Shown here: piece by piece, positions 33,993-43,949 of the stretch
Layout: the number at the start of each line of letters is the position of its first letter
How positions within the stretch are numbered: the stretch's first letter is position 1
Assembly (NCBI GenBank): GCA_003008705.1
Contig: PDUO01000068.1
Coordinates: 161,320 to 225,319 of the forward strand
Direction: 5' to 3'
Length of the DNA: 64,000 bases
DNA from: Pezicula radicicola
Lineage: Eukaryota > Ascomycota > Leotiomycetes > Helotiales > Dermateaceae
Program-made: the position numbers and the translations under genes
The notes under the pieces: generated by a model
What the model saw: the letters and a program-made list of their open reading frames with translations, nothing else
Database searches by the model: none
Told to the model about the DNA's origin: nothing

Positions 33993-34931
33993 ATGTCAGA
34001 CCACGAAGTCAACCGGACCGAACAGCCCTGTGAGAACATATTCCTCCTCTGGCCAAACATAATTGGTAAGGCTTCCTACTCGTTGCATATAATGATCTAC
34101 GTAAACCCATTTAATATACTACAGGCTACACGCGCATCTTCCTCGCCTTCACGTCCCTCTACTACATGCCACTACACCCCCTTACCTGCACCACCATTTA
34201 TAGCATCTCCTGTCTGCTTGACGCACTCGATGGGCTTGTCGCCCGGTACTTCGAGCAGTCCTCCCGGTTTGGAGCCATGCTAGATATGGTCACTGATCGG
34301 TGCACCACTACCTGCTTACTCGTGTTCTTGTCTTCGGCATGGCCGCGTTGGATGTTGGTGTTTCAAGGACTAATAAGTCTAGATCTGGCAAGTCATTATG
34401 CGCATATGTATACATCACTTGTAATGAGTAATAAGGGAAGCCACAAGGTAGTGGAAAAGGAGAGGAGTTGGTGGTTGAATTTATACTATTCGAATAAAGT
34501 ACGTTTTACTTCCTTTTATTTTTACTTTAAAACTTACTATATACTATCTACCTTATATATAGTATACATCCAAACAAGTACTAATCGCCTTACAGACAGT
34601 CCTCTTCGTCTTCTGCGCCCTTAACGAAATGTTCTTTATATCTGTCTATCTGCTCTCTTTCAGCTCCCCCGCCATCACCGCACAACAATCTGGCCCCCTC
34701 AGTCTCCTTATCTCCCAGAATTTCCGCGGAGCAGGTGCGCTAGAGATGGCGAGGGCGAATAAGATAAATCCCTTTTGGCCGCGTCTGTTCGCAATAGCCA
34801 GTTCGCCAATTATGCTGGCAAAGCAAGTGATCAATATTTTGCAACTTGTGAATGCTTCCAGGTGGTTGGCGGAAGGAGATGTAGAAATGAGGAGGCTAGC
34901 TGGGTTACCGAGACGGAGGAAGAGGGAGTGA
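33993..34931 (+). CDS. PIS1: CDP-diacylglycerol-inositol 3-phosphatidyltransferase
   Basis: Three exons, 33993-34065, 34125-34498 and 34596-34931, give 260 residues. The CDP-alcohol phosphotransferase signature D-x2-D-G-x2-A-R-x8-G-x3-D-x3-D is complete (DALDGLVARYF, then GAMLDMVTD). Fungal phosphatidylinositol synthase features surround it: IGYTRIFLAFTSLYYMPLHP before the motif, SHYAHMYTSLVMSNKGSHK after it, and LQLVNASRWLAEGD near the C-terminus. The enzyme joins CDP-diacylglycerol and myo-inositol in the ER membrane. Several hydrophobic helices are evident. The protein ends with a basic tail (PRRRKRE). It is normally a single essential gene; whether this is the only copy cannot be told from one window. 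Confidence 0.92.
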
Positions 34932-36169
34932 GGAGGAGGATTGTAATGAATAGAATGATGGGAATGAGGAGTGAGGCAGCTTAAGGCAGTCGCATCGAGG
35001 CTCCAATATCAAAGTCGCAGAAGACTCCTAAGGTCGATACCAGACTCCTATCTAAAAATGGCAGAGTCGTTCAGCAAACAGAATTAGAACTTCCCTCCCA
35101 TCTATAGCACTTGGACAGATGATTTGTAGCTGCTAGAAAGCATGACCGCTTCCATTGGTGCAGCTGCCATTATTGCAATCTGTGTGGTTTAAAGCATTAT
35201 GATCAGAAGCCTCTTCCGGAGTGGGCCTGGTTTCTAGAGCAAACATAACTCTTAACTCTATAGTTTTAGTGATAGGAACTGTTGCTAAAGCCTCACTAAT
35301 GCTCCCTGCTCCCTATAATTGAATGCATCGGTTAATTAAAGTGGCTTGGTATACAAACAACGCAAACCGCTACCTAACTTCAGCGCTTTTGATAATATAA
35401 GCAGAGAAGTCTTCTCCACTAGGGTTTGTCAAAAATCGTGGGTAATCATAAAAACAACCACCTTGACTGCCCGCCTTCCAAGTAATTGAGGTACTTTATT
35501 TTTACGTATCTTCTTCACGGATACGATAACAATCCTTAAAATAAAATTTTAGAAAGTTTTGATTCGGCGTTAGGGTTATCAAAAATGACTGGAGGTAGTT
35601 TAGGAGGAAAAGGCTAACGGCTCCAAGAACGCGCAAAATCGTAAATTATACTCTATTAGACTATTCACTTTCCCTCTTCGAGCTTTTCAACGTATTTTCC
35701 CTCTCCTATCGCTCGAGATTGCGAATGAGCGTCGTTGGGGGCGGCAACATCTGCATCATCCCAGAGTATTTTTTCTAGATTCAACCTAGGGAGCTTTCTT
35801 TCTTTCGCCCACTAGATCATGCAAGACATTTTCCAAGGAAGTAAATAATTGTTCGTAGAATGCCATTGAAACTGATCCATTTGAGCCCAACTTTCTGCAT
35901 TAAATTCTGCAGTTTAAATGGCATGCATCTGGTCTCCTGATAACGTGGCTGCATATCAAATTGTGATGCTTTTCTAGGCCTTTTTTTGCGTGCGCAAAAT
36001 TAGGAACTGTTTTTTTTGGTGTGGTTTCCCATACAAAATCTCGGCGGGACACTTGCTTTTGTGGGAACACTTTGCTTTTCCCGACTACAAGCGAAGCGAA
36101 GAAGTGAGAAGGTGGACCGACCATTTATACATCCATATTACTTAGTTTTAAGCTATTACCTTTACATAA
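34932..36169. other. No gene seen
   Basis: Spacer after the phosphatidylinositol synthase gene. A polymorphic-looking GC-poor stretch with no supported frame; short ORFs at 35900-36210 overlap on opposite strands. Confidence 0.5.
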
Positions 36170-36230
36170 TGTTGGATAGTGGGGTCAAGCAGACGTCCTC
36201 CGAGACTTAGTCCCGAATGTTGGGTGATAA

Positions 36231-36881
36231 TGTTGGATAGTACCAGGCGAACGAACCTGAGGTTAACTAGATCCAGGAGGCACAGGAAGTTCAAAGTTAC
36301 AAGGAAGATTAGGGTAGTTAAGTAGCTTAAACTAGTATGCTTCTTAGAAGGAGGTACGACGAAGAAGAAGTCTTGCCAGGCGTGTAAGGGGTGGGTGTTA
36401 GGCGAGAAATTAGACTTTAGTAATTCTTAGAACAATCTTAGCGTAAGAAGTTTCCCAGTTAAGAAGTTAGGTAATAGAAGGGAGGTATTTTAGGAGGCAT
36501 TTTAAAAGGCTTTAGATTTATTAAAAAATAAATATAAATATAAAGGAATAAAGGTAATACCTAGGGGTATTTAGGAGGGTATTTATACAGGAATTTATGG
36601 AGGTATTTTTTGGGAGGTATTATAGGTATTAGTATAGAAGGATGGCTCCTTCAAACATTTCTTGCCTAAGGCAATAGTACCTGGCACGACTATAAGAGGC
36701 GGACTCCGGGATTCAATGAAAATACCCTCTACATACTCACCGGAGCTCGGGACTCGCAATGTTACGTAGTATAGTTTAGGTTTCGGCACTTGTGTTTAAC
36801 TCCGTGCTACCAGCCGAGGGTCAAGCGACTTATAAGATTAATATTCTACTCTTCCCTCCGGAGACAACACCATATCCAACA
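36231..36881. repeat. Possible solo LTR, about 650 bp
   Basis: Begins TGTTGGATAGTACC and ends CCATATCCAACA. The 9-bp ends TGTTGGATA/TATCCAACA are inverted and obey the TG...CA rule of retrotransposon LTRs. A second TGTTGGATAGT lies 61 bp upstream at 36170. No target-site duplication was recognised, so this is tentative. Confidence 0.3.
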
Positions 36882-36931
36882 CTTTCTTCAAAATTTGTTA
36901 ATGCCGTGGTTTGCAATAAATTCATAGGAAA

Positions 36932-37962
36932 ATGAGCACAATGCAACAAGAACATTACTTGCTTAGCAAGCGAGACGAGGTCGAGTCCAACAGGTTAACA
37001 TTCATCCCTGCTCCTTCATCAAAACCCACCGCTAAGTCTTATTTCTAGATTGAACTTCCAACATAATATCATTACAAAACTGAGGGATGGCCATGTCTTA
37101 GATCCTGCTATCCCGAAGCAGAATATCACCAGCGTTGCTGATATCGGAACAGGCACAGGGTAAAAGCCCCGTATATTGTAAAGCAGGATTGAGGCGCTAA
37201 TTCACAGCATAGTATCTGGCTTCAAGACTTAGCCGCCGAACTTTCTGAAAACGGAATCACCAATTTCGAGCTCACAGGATTTGATATTTCATCGGCACTG
37301 TTTCCAAAGACATCTAAGTCAGGAGTTCGTTTTGTCATTTCTGATATCCTTGGGGGGTTCGCAGAGGAATATCACGGCAAATTCGATGTTGTTCATATTC
37401 GTCTGTTTGTCCTCATTTTGGTAATTGACGAGATCAAGCCGGCCGTGGAAAATGTGGTAAAACTCCTCAGTAAGATATATTGCCTTTCATTTCAAGCTAA
37501 GCATGCTCTCTAATAGGCTACTTAGAGCCAGGAGGATACCTACAGTGGGACGACATGGACTTCCATGTTATAATGGGTGATACCGCACCACGGATGGTCC
37601 CAGATTTGTGTAAAGAGGAGGATGAATTGGTGCTTGAGTTTTTCAAAAGCCAGGGATGGTCCCTTTCCCTTGTCTCTGACATCTCAAATGTACTTAAAAA
37701 TTGTCCGGTGACCGATGTAAAGACAACCGATTTCACATCTGTCTCGGATCAACGTACAGAACTTCAAGACACATTAAGAGAGTGGCATAAACAAGGCTTC
37801 GGAGCGATTCTACCGGCAATGTTCTTGCGAACTGGGAAGGTCAAGAATGAAGAAGACGCCAAGAAGGCAGTAGAGGACTACTGGTCTAGAGTAGATGAGA
37901 TGGGCAGGCAAGGATTTCATTATCTCATGCCAATGATGTCTTTGATTGCGCGGAAGGTTTGA
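36932..37962 (+). CDS. SAM-dependent methyltransferase
   Basis: Four exons, 36932-36993, 37049-37159, 37213-37469 and 37517-37962, give 291 residues. The AdoMet motif I is SVADIGTGTGIWLQDLA. The acidic strand after it is FELTGFDIS and the post-I region is GKFDVVHIRLF. The LEPGGYLQWDDMD segment is typical of the fungal LaeA/UMTA-like class I methyltransferases found in many secondary-metabolism loci. The third exon-exon junction falls in LLSYLEPGG. The substrate may be a small molecule or a protein and cannot be told from sequence. No biosynthetic backbone enzyme lies next to it in this window. Confidence 0.88.
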
Positions 37963-38821
37963 ATTATACAACACAAGGAGGAGATGGTTTTTATCTAAGT
38001 TTCACGAACGGGTGGATTGGAGCTATAGCAGAAAAGCGCAATGTTAATGTTATTCTAAGGTGGAGTGAAGCCTAACAGCCTATCCACTAGAGTGTGAACT
38101 TGGTGGAGTCAGACCCCTAACAGTGAAATATAACGAAGGGGGAAGGCAGCGTGTAATTGAAGTAGTCTTATATACAAGGTTCTTACGAGCATCAGCATCA
38201 AGATGTCGGAACCTGAAAAAGCGACAGAGACAACCAGCACTTCATCAGAGACGGGTCTGAGTGTTCGAACTCATTCTAAATAAAAATCTGCCCAGGATAT
38301 ATGCCATATTAAGCTGCTCAACGTCAAGTGTCAGACTTTTCGCGTCTGGGAATCTCCGAAATCCCCCTTTCTGCCGCCGGACTCGGCTTAACTATAGGTC
38401 CATTTATAGTGCCGTTAATCCTAGGGAATTGCTACGTCTGCTTTACATGTTGGTACGAAGCGGTAAACTCAACTAATAACCACAATGGCTTGCTATAAGT
38501 ACAATTGCGCCTCTTCACTGTCATAAATTACAACTTCAGAAGGAATTTGATCTCTAGGATCAATACAGCAAACGAGCTACCAGTATAATTGTCAGGATAA
38601 AGCAACACAAGCGTCTCTGACTAACTAACATCCAATATTACACCATGGAATATCGTGGCAAATCTGTATTCTTCTCAAGTTATATGGATACCTAGCAAAC
38701 GCCAAGCAAAGAAAGAGCGTCTGGATCAGCTAAAACGAAGAATAAAAGCTCAGACTTTGGTGCTAAAAGAAAAGTGTATTGAGTAGGCTTATAGGTTTTA
38801 GTTATTACACGATGATGTACG
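37963..38821. other. No intact gene
   Basis: A frame starting MSEPEKATETTSTSSETGL at about 38203 runs only about 26 codons. Downstream pieces such as GPFIVPLILGNCYVCFTCW near 38400 look membrane-protein-like in another frame. This may be the decayed start of a transporter gene, but the evidence is thin. Confidence 0.35.
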
Positions 38822-41018
38822 TTTATGTTCTTGAGGAGCTACTCCATTCCTTAATTAATGTCTGCACCCGATATTCTGTGGCCCAACCAAGATCTTACTC
38901 GATACCTCGCAGTATATTAACTAATAGGTCTTGCTCCTGCGCTTCCTGGAGGCACTGCCCGGCGACGAAGAGTGGTTGTACTGACTGAATACGTACACTC
39001 TCTGTGGAACTCCCAAGACTAATGCCGCAAATCTCACGGGCATGGGTCCCCACTTGTATTTGAATTTTGCGATATGAGTTTAGCCTCATGGTGATAGTCG
39101 AACGCTCGGCTACCGCTGCTTATGGCTGGTTCATGAGAAGTAAAATACAAGCCATATGATAGCTCTACATTGTAGAGCTGTATGTAGGAATAGTATAATG
39201 GATCCGCTGGTAGCCGTCCATGAAGATCGTAGAAACTGGCGCACCCTCGGTTTTAAATAACGGTGTTTATACACAAGCCCTAAAGCTCTCTGGGAGATTA
39301 TCAAACCAGACTTAAAGGTTGGTGTCTAGAAGTTTCTATTGCTGTATACAATCGTCCTGACTGATGTTCATTGATGAATCTAAAGTCTGTGATTCTTCCA
39401 CATTTGTTGACAGCTGCTTATTGACGAGAAATATGAGATTTACTATCCTTCCTAAAAGCCAGAAAACACCATGGCTGATTAGGTCGTTGTTAGTGCCAAG
39501 TTTCAACTTTAAACTAGGGTCTTTGTTGGTATGCACAGGCAGTAAAGAGCCTTCATTGGTTATGGAGAGTCCAGCCTTACGCCACAAATCTAGATTATTA
39601 AGGTCTAAACGTGTGTGGGTTTCATTGATAACTGGATCTATTAGTAAAAAGTGCCTTTATATACTGAGCGAGTACTTATACGCAAACAACAAATCCTGTC
39701 GTACAAAGCTCCAGAATACAGAACGGTGCGACAGTTGTCCAGGAAGAATTGCAAGTGAAGAGGAATAGAGTAATTCTGCTGGAGCCGTTCCTAACAATGG
39801 AATTGCGCTCAAATGGGCGCTCCACCCAGGTCCAGGAGCATCCAGAAGCTCGTACATACAAAGAATGGCAATAGCCGCTAGGGTTTCCTCCGATTTTGCG
39901 TGTTTGAAAGTTCCTGGTTCCGTGATGATATGTTTCAATAGCTTTATAGCCTCATCATAGTATGCAACACTCTCATATCGCCAGTTATGCTTCCACAGAT
40001 TCGTGCGCCAATATGGGTTATCAAAGGAGTGAAGTGTAATATCTGTCCTCCACAACCTTGACTGCAGGATCCTGCTGATATGCCTAGCAGCAAGTGCACA
40101 AGCCGAAAGCCTAAGTAACCGATGCGTTGCAGCTACTCGTGGCACATAGAAAGTGAAGTAGCCACTTACATCGAACAGATCCATCCTAAAGAAAGAGAGG
40201 GAATATATTAGCCTGTATGTAAAATTTCACTTGAACCCCTGTTGTGAATGAATGACTTACCATTTTCCTGGGCCCTCTTTGAAATATACAAGTAATTGAA
40301 TAGCCATGACATTTAATTGAGAGGTTGTGTTGTCGGAATCAACTTCGCTGGATATAAATGGCAAGGGCTCTATTCCACGGGGATCCAAGGACCAGTCAAT
40401 GCTCGCAATGTGCCCTTCAAAAGGGGAAGATGTTGGAGGTGTCCTGTCCTGAGGTGATACAATATCGTTCTCCCCACTATGGCTTGGTTCCGAGACCGCG
40501 TCGCCAACAATGTGAGGGTTGCCATATCCTACTCCATGCGCTCCCGCATGGGTTTCCAGGTCGCTTTCATCCAGAAACGGCGGTATGACGTTTATAAAGG
40601 TGACTGGCCGTGTTATTGTTGGCAAAATATTCTAATAGTATAGGAGGGAAATAAGAGTTTCTCACAGGTTTGAGGACCTTTCGGGGAGGCACGCTGCGCA
40701 CTCGCAGAAGTTTCTCCATGCCTCGACATATCAGTGAAGACATATCCAGAGCCTTCATGATCCACTACATGATCAGGACCAGGACTAGTGTAACTGGCTG
40801 ATGTGGGATAGTGTCGAAAAATCGAAGCTTATGGGGGGACACATTCTCGTTTAGCTTTATTGCATTGCCCACAGACGGGTTTGAATTCATCGCATTTCAA
40901 CTTACGTTGACGACAAGTTTCACTGATAGAGTACATAAGCATTGCAACCTCACACTCCGCAAGTACTGATTCACAGGCGAACTCACCATGCAGTCCGCGA
41001 TCGTGGTTTGTCAGCCAT
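38822..41018 (-). pseudogene. Zn2Cys6 transcription factor inactivated by CAR-to-TAR stops
   Basis: The frame can be followed from ATG 41018 (MADKPRSRTA), through an intron into a complete zinc cluster (CETCRQRKLKCDE, KPVCGQC, KREC), a linker, and a fungal-specific regulatory domain (YFTFYVPRVAATHRLLRLSA, FWSFVRQDLLFAYKYSLSI, then LDLNNLDLWRKAGLSI). It ends in conserved-looking C-terminal sequence (REICGISLGSSTES) at 38822. At least seven in-frame TAA/TAG stops interrupt it, for example 40829-40831 right after the zinc cluster and 39657-39659. Each can be explained by one C-to-T change from CAA, CAG or CGA. Length and order fit ARCA-like C6 regulators. This is a dead gene. Confidence 0.8.
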
Positions 41019-41187
41019 GCTCAACCCGTTTCTCTGGAGAGGATTCAGCCTCAATAGTTTTTGGGAGGTTGAGTTGTCTTAGCAATGATTGTTCGAGGGC
41101 ATCTACGAGTGCAAGAATGTAGATCAAGCCGTGTGTCCGAGATGCGACTTCCGCTTATGAATTTAGGTTGTACAGAACCCCCCGGCT

Positions 41188-41519
41188 GGATTATTCCTTG
41201 TCAGGTATGTGTTTTACACACGCTTGGCAGAGCTGGACTTATTTGGGTACTAAAACGTAGCTGCTTTAGAACCCTGTATACAGGACATATAGCCTATAAT
41301 TACAGGCTAAGTACCCTATAATTATAGGCCATGTACTCTATAACTATAGGCTATATAGTTCTATAAAAATTTAAATAGTACTCTATAGTACTATTTGTAT
41401 TATTTTATAACTACTATAATTATAGGGTATATAGCCTGTAGTTGTAGGGCTTATAGCACAAGGCCGAAAAAACAGCGATAGGTCTTAGTATCACTAATAT
41501 AGCCGACAAGGAATAATCC
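41188..41519. mobile_element. TIR repeat element, about 330 bp, with palindromic TATAATTATAG units
   Basis: GGATTATTCCTTGTC at 41188 is inverted at 41505-41519 (GACAAGGAATAATCC), flanked by C-rich and G-rich tracts. The middle holds repeated CCTATAATTATAGG-like palindromes spaced 20-25 bp. About 140 bp, including AAAACGTAGCTGCTTTAGAA, recur in inverted orientation at about 54390-54520, so this is a dispersed family. Confidence 0.65.
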
Positions 41520-41548
41520 GCCCCCGGGGGGAAGAGGGAGGTTCTGTA

Positions 41549-42505
41549 GAAGGTTTAAACACCGCGTGCACACGGCCCCAATGCGTGCACGCTTTTTTTG
41601 AATTCTTCTACCCAACTTTGAAGAGCAATTACAACACAACCATGTCACCTATTGACGATGCTCTTGCTGCATGCGAAGCAGAAGAATCACCTAATTACAC
41701 CTAAATGGCTCAACACTATCGCATTGAACGATCAACGCTATCACGCCGCCATCGAGGTAAAACTAGCTCAAAAGCCCAAGGGGCCGAGACCAAACCGCGT
41801 TCCTCACGGTCCAGCAAGAGAAGGAGCTAATTCGCTATATTAATAGCCTTACTGAGTATGGGTTACCACCTACAAACTCTATGGTTGGCGCGTTTGCCTC
41901 GAGAATTGCCCATAAACAGCCGGGGAAGATGTGGGTTTCGCGCTTCATTAAGAGATACTCGGACGAGCTCAAATCTGCCTACTTAGAAGGCCTTGATTTA
42001 AGTGCAGATAACCCTCATTTGATCAATCACTACTTTGAGCTTGTTAGTATCACACTCTTAGCTTAGTGTTGATGTTCTTTATGCTAATTCTAAGATCGAG
42101 TCTAAAATCCAACAACACAACGTCGCGCCCCACAACACATACAATATGGATGGAAAGAGGTTCTTACTAGGTGTCTTAAAGAAGACGAAGAGGGTCTTTA
42201 CGAAGATCTATCAGGATTCTGGCAAGCTACGTAGCGCAGAGCAAGATGGAAGCTGTGAATGGATTACACTTATTGGAACGATCTGTGTGGACGCCACGGC
42301 TCTCGATCCTTCCATCATCTACCAAAGCGACGCCTGCCAAATTCCCGCTACATGGCTTGAAGACTTTGATCCAGGAAAGTATTCTTGTAACTTTATAGCC
42401 TCACCAATAGGCTGGACCAATGATAAAATAGGGTTGGCGTGGCTTTAATTATTCCATCGCATAACAAAAGCAAAAGCACGTAAGGGACGAGGTGTTTAAA
42501 CCTTC
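41549..42505 (+). mobile_element. Fot1/pogo transposon relic with internally deleted transposase
   Basis: Ends match as inverted repeats over 15 bp: GAAGGTTTAAACACC at 41549 and GGTGTTTAAACCTTC at 42491. The transposase starts at ATG 41642 (MSPIDDALAACEAEE), with a CENP-B-type helix-turn-helix (IERSTLSRRHRG, GKMWVSRFIKRYSDEL). It reaches the start of the DDE domain (NTYNMDGKRFLLGVLKKTKR, then WITLIGTICVD) and stops around 42447 after TNDKIGLAW, with the remainder missing. A stop at TYT*MA and at least two frame changes break it. The element is dead. Confidence 0.75.
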
Positions 42506-42574
42506 CAAAGGTTAGGCCCAAAAGGGCATACAGGGCGGAGGTAGCACTGAGGTTCATTGGCGGGGGTGGGGGTG

Positions 42575-42610
42575 TTTGTTCTCTGTTCTCTGTTCTCTTA
42601 AGAGAAGAAA
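42575..42610. repeat. 36-bp inverted repeat, left copy (flanks RpiB)
   Basis: TTTGTTCTCTGTTCTCTGTT followed by CTCTTAAGAGAAGAAA. Its reverse complement occurs at 43340-43375 with two mismatches. The pair encloses the RpiB-like gene. Confidence 0.7.
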
Positions 42611-42781
42611 CGTATGAAAAGGAGACCGACCAACATTCTCTCTGCATGGCAAGACTCAATCTACTAATCAACGGCCCCTCGTAGGCGTTTAGTCTGTTGG
42701 TGCTGAGTCTTTGATTCAGTCAGTCCCCAGTCTTTGGTCAATCTTTGGTTTATTAGCATTGGCTTGAGCTTGAGCATCGTT

Positions 42782-43195
42782 TTATTCCACACTACGAGTA
42801 CTCTTAGTCTCATATTCTTCCATCACTCGAACTTTCGCGGCGCTCGCACTCGCATAGTCAAATTCGTAAGATAACCACTCCTTTGCCAGCCGTCTTGCCA
42901 GTTCCATGCCGATCACCCTCTCGCCCATGCAAAGCACCTTGTTCGCTGCTATGGCGACGCCCAAACCAGTCCCGCAAACAAGTAGCGCGCGGTGGGCATC
43001 GCCGGACGCAACGAGCTCGGCAGCCCTAATTGCTGAATGAGGGTACGCCGTTTCGTCGTCCGGAGATGCGACCCCGACATCGATGACCTTCGCCACGCGA
43101 GGATCGCTTTCAAAGTCGCTGCTGATTTTATTCTTGTATGCACAACCGGCATTATCGGCCCCCATCGCAATGATCAAGCCATTCGATTTCGACAT
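42782..43195 (-). CDS. RpiB/LacA-type sugar-phosphate isomerase, internally deleted
   Basis: 137 residues from ATG 43195; the frame upstream is open but unconserved. It begins GLIIAMGADNAGCAYK and keeps the catalytic cysteine loop LLVCGTGLGVAIAANK. It then jumps directly to VLCMGERVIGMELARRLAKEW. In the RpiB proteins I know, about 24 residues lie between these segments, including the HDxxSxER stretch with the active-site histidine. No splice sites explain the gap, so it is a genomic deletion. The enzyme is probably inactive or altered. In fungi and bacteria RpiB paralogues isomerise erythrulose 4-phosphate next to a dihydroxyacetone-kinase-type kinase, which is exactly the divergent neighbour here. 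Confidence 0.8.
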   Translation of the reverse strand: MSKSNGLIIAMGADNAGCAYKNKISSDFESDPRVAKVIDVGVASPDDETAYPHSAIRAAELVASGDAHRALLVCGTGLGVAIAANKVLCMGERVIGMELARRLAKEWLSYEFDYASASAAKVRVMEEYETKSTRSVE

Positions 43196-43339
43196 ACTGT
43201 GAACTTCGGTTTCCCGGTTTCCCGTCTCGTGGCAATGTTGGTCCAGATCAGGCCCGACAGCATGAAATGAAGCGGGGGAATTAACCAAGGGAGACTCGGG
43301 TAAGGACGTGTGGTTGACGGGTGGATAGTATAGAACACC

Positions 43340-43375
43340 TTTCTTCTCTTTTGAGAACAGAGAACAGAGAACAAA
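43340..43375. repeat. 36-bp inverted repeat, right copy (flanks RpiB)
   Basis: TTTCTTCTCTTTTGAGAACA followed by GAGAACAGAGAACAAA, inverse of 42575-42610 with two mismatches. It lies in the shared upstream region between RpiB and the kinase gene. Confidence 0.7.
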
Positions 43376-43949
43376 TGGGGGGAATTGATGGAGATGGCCT
43401 CTAGCCTGGATAGTATGGGCTTGGGTTCCCATAAGCCTTTATCGCTTTTCCCCTCCGGGTAACAACTAATCGAAGGGTGCCGGATTTTCCAAAGCTGGTG
43501 CTTTTCCATTTCAATCAATCTTTCCGACCTCGAGTAATGTTTTCCGACGGCAACTCCCTAAGTCTTCCTTGCAACTAGCTGTTCCGAAGAATGTCGAAGA
43601 CTTCTTGGCGCAAAATAGAGCTAACCGCTCGGAAATGATTCCAAATCGATGACTCGGAAACGTTGCCCGATGTAGTCGACTCCCTCCAGAGCTCTCCCTC
43701 CACACATACCAGTTGCCACAAGAGACGTCTCACTCTCAGAGCTACCCATTCGCGGGGCAGTTATCCGGAAACGTCTCCCCTTTCACTACTCACTACAACG
43801 CTCAGTATGGGCATCCTCATCTACAAACAGATACTGGTAGAAGGTGGAAGCAGTGCAGCTCGGTCGGGCGTGCACGGCAATCTATAATATCTCTGCTTTG
43901 TCTTGTGTTTCTGTATTCTGCACAATGTAGCTCCTCACCCAAGGCCGTC

